Shown: positions 51,113 through 58,315 of the stretch, one piece after another | Layout of the letters: each line of letters opens with the position of its first letter | Numbering within the stretch: position 1 is the stretch's first letter | Assembly: GCF_036017065.1 (NCBI RefSeq) | Contig: NZ_JAYXHR010000003.1 | Span: 186,001-250,000 of the forward strand | Length of the DNA: 64,000 nucleotides | Direction: 5' to 3' | From: Uliginosibacterium sp036017065 | Lineage (GTDB): Bacteria > Pseudomonadota > Gammaproteobacteria > Burkholderiales > Rhodocyclaceae | The notes under the pieces: generated by a model | The model's database searches: none | Told to the model about the DNA's origin: nothing | What the model saw: the letters and a program-made list of their open reading frames with translations, nothing else | Program-made: the position numbers and the translations under genes

Positions 51113-52159
51113 ATGAAATCCGCCCTCCCGCTGGTGTTCGCCGCCGCCATCGCCACCGCTTCGACCGCAGCGTTCGCCGAGCCGACCTCGATGCGCATCG
51201 CCGGCAACTTCTCGTCGAACACCAAGCACGTCGACAACATCGAGCGCCCGTTCTTCACCAACATCCCGAAGATCCTCGGCGCGCCGATGTCCATCAACTA
51301 CAACCCGATGGATGCGGTGGGCGTGCAGGCCGCCGATGCGCTGCGCATGCTGCGCTCCGGCACCTTCGACGTGATGAGCGTGCAGATCGGCATGGCCTCG
51401 CGCGACGACCCCTTCTTCGAAGGCGTGGATCTCATCGGCGTGTCGACCAACATGAAGGACCTGCGTGCCGCGGTGGATGCCTACCGCAAGGTCTTCGACG
51501 AGCGCCTGCAGAAACGCTTCAACGCCAAGGTGATGACGCTGTGGCCCTTCGGCCCGCAGGTCTTCTACTGCAACAAGCCGATCAAGACGCTGGATGATCT
51601 CAAGGGCCTCAAGGTGCGCAGCTTCACGCCGTCGATGGCGGCGCTGATCCAGAGCCTGGGCGCCACGCCGGTGACGCTGCAGTTCTCCGAGGTGTATCCG
51701 GCGCTGCAACGCGGCGTCGCGGATTGCGGCGTGACGTCGCCGACTTCCGGCAACGCCGGCAAGTGGCCGGAGGTGACCAGCTACTTCCTGCCGCTGTCGG
51801 TGTCGGGCTCGGTGCAGGGCCACTTCATGAACCTGGACTACTGGAACAAGATGTCGCCGGCCATGCAGCAGAAGACCCTGGCCGCCTTCAAGAACATGGA
51901 GGACCAGATGTGGCAGCTCGCCGAGACGGCGAATACCGACGCGATGAACTGCAACGTCGGCGCCGAGCCCTGCACCCAGGGTACGAAGTTCAAGATGAAC
52001 CTGGTGAGCGTCACGCCGGCCGATGACAAGAAGGTGAAGGACGCCGTCGGTGCGGTGGTGCTGCCGCTGTGGAAGGAGAGCTGCAACAAGGTCGATCCGA
52101 CCTGCACGGCGACCTGGAACGCCACCGTCGGCAAGGCGCGCGGCTACGTCATCAAGTAA
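51113..52159 (+). CDS. TRAP transporter substrate-binding protein, system 2
   Basis: The 348-residue protein has a signal peptide ending AAFAEP (about 22). The mature part belongs to the DctP superfamily: MRIAGNFSSNTKHVDN, LKGLKVRSFTPSMAALIQSLGATPV and QFSEVYPALQRGVADCGVTSP. Several cysteines (C-D-C-T context at the end) could form disulfides. It resembles system 1 only distantly, so a second, related substrate is likely. AGGAG precedes the ATG. Confidence 0.88.
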   Translation: MKSALPLVFAAAIATASTAAFAEPTSMRIAGNFSSNTKHVDNIERPFFTNIPKILGAPMSINYNPMDAVGVQAADALRMLRSGTFDVMSVQIGMASRDDPFFEGVDLIGVSTNMKDLRAAVDAYRKVFDERLQKRFNAKVMTLWPFGPQVFYCNKPIKTLDDLKGLKVRSFTPSMAALIQSLGATPVTLQFSEVYPALQRGVADCGVTSPTSGNAGKWPEVTSYFLPLSVSGSVQGHFMNLDYWNKMSPAMQQKTLAAFKNMEDQMWQLAETANTDAMNCNVGAEPCTQGTKFKMNLVSVTPADDKKVKDAVGAVVLPLWKESCNKVDPTCTATWNATVGKARGYVIK

Positions 52160-52243
52160 GCCGGCGCCGTAGTACGAACTGCGGCGAGGCTGCACGAAGC
52201 CGCACGAAGTCACGCCAAGCCGCCCGAAGCCGTACGTCCATGT

Positions 52244-52270
52244 GCGCCGCGTTCCCCGGGAACGCGGCGC
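52244..52270. repeat. 27-bp perfect inverted repeat between dctP and dctQ of system 2
   Basis: GCGCCGCGTTCCC and GGGAACGCGGCGC flank a single C. In mRNA it forms a strong stem directly behind the binding-protein gene. A stem here commonly protects the upstream message, so the binding protein is made in excess; no T-run follows. Confidence 0.75.
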
Positions 52271-52284
52271 ATGCAGGTGACACC

Positions 52285-52935
52285 ATGCACTCCAATCTCC
52301 CGCCCAATCCCTTTTCCGGCTTGCTGAACCGGCTGGTCGACCTGCTGGTGATCATCACCGGCTGGTGGCTGGTCGCGCTGTCCATCCTGACCTGCGTCGA
52401 GATGGTGGGGCGCAAGCTGTTCAGCTTCAGCTTCCAGGGGATCGACGAGGTCGGCGGCTACACGCTGGCGATCACCGCAGCCATCGGCTTCAGCTACACG
52501 CTGATCACGCGCGGCCATACCCGCATCGACTTCCTGGTCGGCAAGCTGCCGGAGAAGGCGCGCTCGGCCATCAATGTGCTGGCGATGCTGACGCTGGCCG
52601 GCATGGCGGTGTTCGCGATCTGGCGCGCTTGGGTGGTGCTGTCGGAATCCATCGAGTTCCAGAGCCATTCGACGACGCCGCTGCAGACGCCGATGTGGAT
52701 TCCGCAGTCGCTGTGGTTCATGGGCTGGGCGTTGTTCACGCTGGTCTGCGTGTACCTCGCGGGGCATGCGCTGGTGCTGTGGCTGCGTGGTGATCACGCG
52801 GCGGTGAACAAGGCCTACGGTCCGCAGACGCTGGAAGAGGAAATCGAGAGCGAGGCCGGCGAGGTGCTGGAGCAGGTGAAGATGGAGCAGCGGCTGGCGC
52901 AGCAGCGGCAACAGGCGAAGGAGGGCGCCGCATGA
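52285..52935 (+). CDS. TRAP transporter small permease DctQ, system 2
   Basis: The 216-residue protein has four helices (DLLVIITGWWLVALSIL, VGGYTLAITAAIGFSYTL, VLAMLTLAGMAVFAIWRAW, LWFMGWALFTLVCVYLAGHAL) with QGIDEVGGY as the DctQ motif. A charged C-terminal tail of about 45 residues (EEEIESEAGEVLEQ..) is longer than usual and may be coiled. ATGA overlaps dctM. Confidence 0.88.
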   Translation: MHSNLPPNPFSGLLNRLVDLLVIITGWWLVALSILTCVEMVGRKLFSFSFQGIDEVGGYTLAITAAIGFSYTLITRGHTRIDFLVGKLPEKARSAINVLAMLTLAGMAVFAIWRAWVVLSESIEFQSHSTTPLQTPMWIPQSLWFMGWALFTLVCVYLAGHALVLWLRGDHAAVNKAYGPQTLEEEIESEAGEVLEQVKMEQRLAQQRQQAKEGAA

Positions 52936-54236
52936 TCGGCGCGACCGAAATCGGCATCGGCTTCCTCATCATGCTGGTGCTCATGTTCCTGGGCCTGCAC
53001 GTGGCCACTACGATGCTCCTCACCGCCATCCTCGGTGCGGTGCTGTACCTCGGCATGCCGGCGGTGAACGCCGTCGGCAACCAGCTGTGGGCGGCCAACG
53101 AGGACTACGTGCTGCTGTCGATTCCGCTGTACATCCTGCTCGGCGAGATCCTCGTGCGCGCCGGCACCACCGACAAGATGTACAAGTCGCTGTCGGACTG
53201 GCTCAACTTCCTGCCCGGCGGCCTGTTGCACACCAACATCGGTTCGTCGGCGTTGTTCTCCGCGGTGTCGGGGTCGTCGGTCGCCACGGCTGCGACCATC
53301 TCCACCGTGGCGCTGCCCACCTTCAAGACGCGGCGCTACGACCAGCGCCTGGTGCTGGGTTCGATTGCTGCCGGTGCCAGCCTGGGCAACCTGATTCCGC
53401 CGGGCATCGCCTTCCTGGTGTACGGCGCGATGACCAATACCTCGGCAGGCCGCCTGTATGCCGCCGGGGTGATTCCCGGCGCCATCATGACCCTGCTGTT
53501 CATGGGCTGCATCCTCGCTATCTGCCTGTACAAACCGGGACTGGCCGGCGCGAAGGAAGCCGAGCCGCCGCTGCGCGAGAAGCTCGGCCGCCTGAAACAC
53601 CTGCTGGCGCCGCTGGTCGTGTTCGGCGTGGTGATGGGCTGCATCTACACCGGCTGGGCGACGGTGACCGAGAGTGCCGCGCTGGGCGTCGTCGTCGCGC
53701 TGCCGATCGCCTGGGCCTACGGCAATCTCAGCGTGGCGATGATGCACGACGCCTTCCGCGCCACGCTGCGCCTCACCGCGATGAGCCTGCTGATCCTCAC
53801 CGCGGCCTTCTACCTAAACTTCGTGATGGGCCTGCTCGGCATCACCCAGACGCTGTCCGCGCTGGTGCAGGGGCTGGACGTCAGCCCGGTGCAACTACTG
53901 TGGGTGCTGGCGGTGTTCTACCTGTTGCTGGGCATTTTCTTCGAGACGCTGCCGATGCTGGTGGGCACGGTGCCGCTGGTGTTCCCGGTGATCACCGCGG
54001 CGGGGATCGATCCGGTGTTCTTCGGCGTGTTCATCGTGCTGATGTGCGAGATCTCGCTGATCAGCCCACCGGTGGGCATGACGCTCTACGTGATCCAGGG
54101 GGTGCGTGGCGAGGGCACGATTGCCGAGGTGTTCCAGGGCACGGTGCCGTTCTTCCTGACCATGATCGTGATGACCGCGATCCTCATCCACTTTCCGCAG
54201 ATCGCCTTGTGGTTGCCGAAGCTGAGCTTCGGATAG
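52932..54236 (+). CDS. TRAP transporter large permease DctM, system 2
   Basis: The 434-residue permease shows LLSIPLYILLGEILVRAG, SALFSAVSGSSVATAATIS and GASLGNLIPPGIAFLVYG, with the second half LISPPVGMTLYVIQGVRG. Like its partner in system 1 it carries about twelve helices. It closes the operon; a strong terminator follows 26 bases after the stop. Confidence 0.92.
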   Translation: MIGATEIGIGFLIMLVLMFLGLHVATTMLLTAILGAVLYLGMPAVNAVGNQLWAANEDYVLLSIPLYILLGEILVRAGTTDKMYKSLSDWLNFLPGGLLHTNIGSSALFSAVSGSSVATAATISTVALPTFKTRRYDQRLVLGSIAAGASLGNLIPPGIAFLVYGAMTNTSAGRLYAAGVIPGAIMTLLFMGCILAICLYKPGLAGAKEAEPPLREKLGRLKHLLAPLVVFGVVMGCIYTGWATVTESAALGVVVALPIAWAYGNLSVAMMHDAFRATLRLTAMSLLILTAAFYLNFVMGLLGITQTLSALVQGLDVSPVQLLWVLAVFYLLLGIFFETLPMLVGTVPLVFPVITAAGIDPVFFGVFIVLMCEISLISPPVGMTLYVIQGVRGEGTIAEVFQGTVPFFLTMIVMTAILIHFPQIALWLPKLSFG

Positions 54237-54262
54237 CGCGACTGCCCTAAAGAGATAAAGAC

Positions 54263-54290
54263 AAAGGGCGCCGCGAGGCGCCCTTTTTTT
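54263..54290 (+). terminator. Rho-independent terminator of TRAP 2
   Basis: AAAGGGCGCC pairs with GGCGCCCTTT around GCGA; T residues continue to 54290. The A-rich left side may also serve the convergent MaoC gene. Confidence 0.93.
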
Positions 54291-54321
54291 GTGTGCATCC
54301 GCCTTCACGGCGGCAAGGCCG

Positions 54322-54780
54322 TCAGATCGTGGCCTTGGGTACCCGCATCTTTTCGGTTGGCGCGACCACCTCCGCCTCGCCGACGGCGACTTTCTTGCCG
54401 TCCTGGTTCACGGCTGCGCAATCGAGGATCACGCGCTTCTTCTCGTCCTGCTTATCGCGGCAGGTCAGGGTCACCGTCAGCGTGTCACCGGGTCGTACCG
54501 GCCGCGTGAACTTCAGCGTCTGGCTGACATAGATGGTGCCCGGCCCGGGCAGCTGGGTGCCGAGCACGGTGGAGATCAGCGCGCCGGTGAACATGCCATG
54601 CGCGATCACGCCGCCGAAGGGCGTGCCGGCCGCGTATTCCGGGTCGAGGTGGGCGGGGTTGAAGTCACCGGACACCTGCGCGAAGCGGTTGATGTCCTCG
54701 TGCGTGACGGTGCGGGTAAGGACGGCCGTCTCGCCGATGGCGATGTCGTCGTAGGGCCGGTTTTCGATCCATTCAGTCAT
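54322..54780 (-). CDS. MaoC-like (R)-specific enoyl-CoA hydratase
   Basis: The 152-residue hot-dog protein has the hydratase block SGDFNPAHLDPEYAAGTPFGGVIAHGM with the catalytic Asp and His, and LKFTRPVRPGDTLT. Such enzymes hydrate trans-2-enoyl-CoA to (R)-3-hydroxyacyl-CoA, as PhaJ does for polyhydroxyalkanoate synthesis, or act on other short enoyl thioesters. It follows fabI by 27 bases, suggesting a joint role in acyl metabolism. Confidence 0.85.
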   Translation of the reverse strand: MTEWIENRPYDDIAIGETAVLTRTVTHEDINRFAQVSGDFNPAHLDPEYAAGTPFGGVIAHGMFTGALISTVLGTQLPGPGTIYVSQTLKFTRPVRPGDTLTVTLTCRDKQDEKKRVILDCAAVNQDGKKVAVGEAEVVAPTEKMRVPKATI

Positions 54781-54807
54781 GTCGGTTCTTCTTTGCAGAG
54801 GCGTCGT

Positions 54808-55572
54808 TCAGGCCAGGATGTTGTAGCCCGCGTCGATGTGGAGGGTGCTGCCGGTCAGCGAGCGGGCGCCATCGCTGACCAGGAAGGCGCACAGCGCGCC
54901 GACGTCGGAGATGTCCACCAGCTTCTGCAGCGGCGAACGCTGCACGGCGTCGTACATCAGCTCGTCGAAATCCTTGATGCCGGAGGCGGCACGGGTGGCC
55001 AGCGGGCCGGGCGACACCGCATGGACGCGGATGCCCTGCGGGCCGAGTTCGGAGGCGAGGTAGCGCGACACCGACTGCAGCGCGGCTTTCACCGGCCCCA
55101 TGATGCCGTAGTTGTTGACCACCTCGTCGGCGCCCAGGTAGCTCATGGTCAGCAGGGTGCCGCCGTCCTTCATCAACGGCTCGGCCAGTTTCGCCATGCG
55201 GATGAAGGAATGGCAGGACACGTCCATCGCGCGGGAAAAGCCCTCGCGGGAGCAGTCGGTGACGCGGCCGTGCAGGTCGTCGCGTGGCGCGAAGGCAATG
55301 GAGTGCAGCAGGAAGTCCAGCCGGCCCCATTTGTCCTGGATGGCCTTGAAGACCTCCTCCAGCGCGCCTTCCTGGTCGACGTCCAGGGGCAGGATGAGGG
55401 GCGACTGTACTTTCTCCGCCAGCGGCCGGACGTGGGGCTCGGCCTTGGCGTTCAGGTAAGTGATCGCGAGACTGGCGCCGGCCTCATGAAATGCGCGGGC
55501 GCAGCCCCAGGCAATGCTGTGTTCGTTGGCGACACCGACAACTAGACCGACCTTCCCTTGCAGACTGAACAT
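54808..55572 (-). CDS. fabI: Enoyl-ACP reductase FabI
   Basis: FabI reduces trans-2-enoyl-ACP with NADH in the last step of fatty-acid elongation. The 254-residue protein starts MFSLQGKVGLVVGVANEHSIAWG and has Y145, Y155 and K162 at the catalytic places (MSYLGAD, NNYGIMGPVK). The start at 55572 has GGGGAGAA upstream. A mate of MaoC in one transcript; whether it is the essential copy or a second reductase cannot be told. Confidence 0.9.
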   Translation of the reverse strand: MFSLQGKVGLVVGVANEHSIAWGCARAFHEAGASLAITYLNAKAEPHVRPLAEKVQSPLILPLDVDQEGALEEVFKAIQDKWGRLDFLLHSIAFAPRDDLHGRVTDCSREGFSRAMDVSCHSFIRMAKLAEPLMKDGGTLLTMSYLGADEVVNNYGIMGPVKAALQSVSRYLASELGPQGIRVHAVSPGPLATRAASGIKDFDELMYDAVQRSPLQKLVDISDVGALCAFLVSDGARSLTGSTLHIDAGYNILA

Positions 55573-55669
55573 GGCAACGTTCTCCCCGGGTTGGATTGTG
55601 CATGTGCACAATTATGGGTGAGGACTATTCGCCATTCCATGTTTCAGCGCAAGCTCGGCCGCAAGAGGC

Positions 55670-56320
55670 TCAGGGCGACAGCCCCAGCCGCTCGCGGGCA
55701 CGGCGCCGTTCGGCGTCGCGGGCGGCCTCTTCCATGGCGGCCTGGTGGCGGGCCATGCGTTCGTCGGATTCGCGCTGGATGATGCGGCGTTCGGCGTCGC
55801 GGTCCAGTTCGCGGCGTACACGTTCCAGCTCGGCCTGCCGCTTCTGCTCTTCGCGCTCCTGCGCCCAGCTTTCGTCGCGGGCTTGCCGTTTGGCGGCTTC
55901 CGCCTCGCGCGCTGCCTCTTCCTCGGCGTGGCGGGCGAGCAGGCGCTCGCGGTCGATTTCGGCCTGGCGCTGCAGCTCCGCGTCGCGCTTCGCCTGCATG
56001 CGCTGGTAGGTCGTCAGGCTGCCCGCGAAGATCAGCGCGGCCAGCACCAGGAGCACCCACTTCAGCATGCCGCCGCCACCACGCGTCACCGTGGCACGGG
56101 GCTCCGGCTGCAGGGAGTTGTCGTAGCGCGCGCGCTGGGTGCGGTCGCCGAGTACGGCATAGGCCTCCTTCAGCGCCTTGCTGCGGATCTCGGCATCTTC
56201 CCGGCTGAGGGCACCGGCTTCTTTCGCGAGGCGGGCCACCTGCTGCCGGTAGGCGCGCTCGATGGCGTTGTCATCGGCGTCTGAGGTTACGGACAGCACG
56301 TCGTAAAGCGTCTTTCTCAT
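55670..56320 (-). CDS. J-like domain membrane protein with coiled-coil tail
   Basis: The 216-residue protein starts MRKTLYDVLSVTSDADDNAIERAYRQQVARL and ends the J-like fold with EAYAVLGDRTQRARYDN (to about 68). The HPD triad needed to stimulate Hsp70 is missing. One membrane helix follows (KWVLLVLAALIFAGSL, about 87-102), then a long charged coiled coil rich in E, R and A (105-210). It may be an assembly adaptor at the inner membrane. Transcribed divergently from the next gene. Confidence 0.75.
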   Translation of the reverse strand: MRKTLYDVLSVTSDADDNAIERAYRQQVARLAKEAGALSREDAEIRSKALKEAYAVLGDRTQRARYDNSLQPEPRATVTRGGGGMLKWVLLVLAALIFAGSLTTYQRMQAKRDAELQRQAEIDRERLLARHAEEEAAREAEAAKRQARDESWAQEREEQKRQAELERVRRELDRDAERRIIQRESDERMARHQAAMEEAARDAERRRARERLGLSP

Positions 56321-56465
56321 CGGAGTTCGGCCTCGTGGCGGTGAGGAGGTCCGGCATTCTGGCAGAGGCCCGCAGTGTGCGTGACGCCCGGTCGGGCAGG
56401 CGCCAGCACAGCTCCGATCTGCGGCTAACATGCGGCCTCCAAACAAGAAAACGGGGGAGGATGGT

Positions 56466-57125
56466 ATGCAGCAAAACTTCTGGCGCCTGGCTTTGTGTCT
56501 GATGGTGTCGGCCGGCGCCGTGCTCATTGCCGGCGTGGCGAAAGCGAGCGAGCCGGGCAAGTACGGCAAGACCCTGCTGGCGACCGTGGTGCTCGATGAC
56601 AAGGACGTACAGCGCTTCCGCGACCACAAGCCGTCGCTGCGCGACGCGCACGAGGCGCCGGTGGTGGCGGCGCTGATGGCCGACAGCGAGGACTGGACCG
56701 GCAAGCTGGAGCCCTGGGTGGTCCGCAACAATCCCCACACCCTGGTGGTGAAACTAACCGGCCGTGCGCTGAACGATGGTGCAGCCAGCAGCATGTGGCT
56801 GTCGGGCTGGCACCTGGAGGCGGACGAGAACGGCCAGGAGCAATCCACCATGCAGCCACTGGCCGGCCTGACGGAACTGAAAGGGAAGGCGGGTCAGCCA
56901 TTCCGCATCGAGGCCACGTCCGGCCCGGTGACCTTCAGCCGCGACCGCATGGCGGCGCCGGCGCTGTCCTTCGTCAATTCCAGCAACATGCAGATCGACA
57001 AGGTGGAAGTCGAGGTGTGGGGTGGCATGGCGGAGACGCCGACCCACAAGCTCTTCCTGTCCGCGCCCTGGCTATGGATGGGCGGGATCCTGCTGCTGGT
57101 GTTCTGGTGGTGGCGCCGCAACTGA
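56466..57125 (+). CDS. Secreted hypothetical protein with C-terminal membrane anchor
   Basis: No family is recognised. The 219-residue product has a signal peptide (FWRLALCLMVSAGAVLIAGVAKAS, cut near 28) and a C-terminal helix WLWMGGILLLVFWWWRRN, so most of the protein should lie in the periplasm, anchored at its C-terminus. The middle is beta-rich (PWVVRNNPHTLVVKLTGR, SSMWLSGWHLEADENGQE). GGGAGGA is the RBS. Confidence 0.65.
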   Translation: MQQNFWRLALCLMVSAGAVLIAGVAKASEPGKYGKTLLATVVLDDKDVQRFRDHKPSLRDAHEAPVVAALMADSEDWTGKLEPWVVRNNPHTLVVKLTGRALNDGAASSMWLSGWHLEADENGQEQSTMQPLAGLTELKGKAGQPFRIEATSGPVTFSRDRMAAPALSFVNSSNMQIDKVEVEVWGGMAETPTHKLFLSAPWLWMGGILLLVFWWWRRN

Positions 57126-57167
57126 GAGCCGGACCGGAACGATCCAGCGTCGTCGCGGCGCCGTGTC

Positions 57168-57968
57168 TCAGAGCTTGTCGAGCTCGATCTCGCCGACGTT
57201 GTTGAAGACGTGGTCGGGCCGATAGGGGAAGTGCGCCATGATCTCCGGCGTGGTGACACCGGAGAGCACCAGCGCAGTCTTCATGCCGGCCTCCAGGCCG
57301 CCGACCACGTCGGTGTCCATGCGGTCGCCCACCATGACGGCTTCTTCCGGGTGCAGGCCCAGCTTGCGGGCGGCCAGCATCATCATCAGCGAGTTGGGCT
57401 TGCCGACGATGTAGGGCCGCTTGCCGGTGGCCGCCGAGATGGCGGCCAGCAGCGTCCCGGCGGCGGGTTCCAGGCCACCTTCCACCGGGTCGATCATGTC
57501 CGGGTTGGTGCCGATGAACTTGGCGCCCTGGTCGATCAGGCGCACCGCGCGGCGCAACTGCTCGAAGTTGAAGCTGGTGGACTTGGCGACCACCACGTAG
57601 TCCGGGTTCGATTCGGTGATGGAGAAGCCGACCTTGTACAGCTCCGCCATCAGGCCGCCGCCGCCCACCACATAGGCCGTGCCATGGGGTTTCTGGTTGC
57701 GCAGGAACATGGCCGTGGCCATGGCGGCGGTGATGAAGTTGTCTTCGGTCAGGCCGCCGATGCCCAGGTGCTCGAGCTTGAGTTTGAGGTCGAGGGGCGT
57801 CTGTTCCGCGTTGTTGGTGAGGAACAGGAAGGGGGTCTTGTTGGCCAGCAGGCGCTGCACGAAATCCAGCGCGCCCGGGATGAGCTGCTTGCCACGGTAG
57901 ATGACGCCATCCATGTCGCAGATGACGCCTTTGACATTGACCTTGCCGTCGAGCTCGGGGGTACCCAT
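57168..57968 (-). CDS. HAD-IIA family phosphatase (NagD-like)
   Basis: The 266-residue hydrolase has the nucleophile loop ICDMDGVIYRG with D18 and D20, LFLTNNAEQTPLDL, VVGKPNSLMMMLA and the metal-binding VMVGDRMDTDVVGG. The large cap identifies type IIA (NagD / phosphoglycolate-type). It removes phosphate from small sugar or nucleotide phosphates in the cytoplasm. It is convergent with the anchored unknown protein and divergent from the kinase gene. Confidence 0.9.
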   Translation of the reverse strand: MGTPELDGKVNVKGVICDMDGVIYRGKQLIPGALDFVQRLLANKTPFLFLTNNAEQTPLDLKLKLEHLGIGGLTEDNFITAAMATAMFLRNQKPHGTAYVVGGGGLMAELYKVGFSITESNPDYVVVAKSTSFNFEQLRRAVRLIDQGAKFIGTNPDMIDPVEGGLEPAAGTLLAAISAATGKRPYIVGKPNSLMMMLAARKLGLHPEEAVMVGDRMDTDVVGGLEAGMKTALVLSGVTTPEIMAHFPYRPDHVFNNVGEIELDKL

Positions 57969-58315
57969 GTTCTGCCTGCTTGTGTTGTTGTTGCGGGAAA
58001 GACAGCATATCAGTCCCCGCCGAAGACCTTTGCGCCCGGCCCGTGCGGTTCAAGAAAACCGCGTGCCGGGCCGTGAATCCGGGGGCGGTCTGTCGGCCGT
58101 CAAGGTTGGTAGTCAACAATTCCCGTTCCGTATCACGCGAGAAGCCGTAACAAAATGATGCAGCGCCCGTTGCACCATCCTGTCTCCGCTGGCTGTAGTG
58201 TTGGCGGCTTCCGGGCTGGCTCGCCCGCTTGCCGCCCTTTCCAGTTCCCGCCATCCATGCTCCAGTTCCCGTCTTTCCGCACCGGTGCCGCCGCTGCAAT
58301 CTGCCAGGAGACGGC
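57969..58315. other. Intergenic region before the MASE1 kinase
   Basis: No gene is supported. It should hold both divergent promoters. GTAGTCAACAATTCCCG (around 58110) lies in its AT-richer centre. An imperfect hairpin (GCCCGG...CCGGGC) occurs at 58035-58075. Confidence 0.4.

Noticed and set aside
52180..52245. CRISPR-like short repeats (GCACGAAGCCG variants)
   Set aside because: Units are about ten bases, irregular and without spacers; no cas gene is present.
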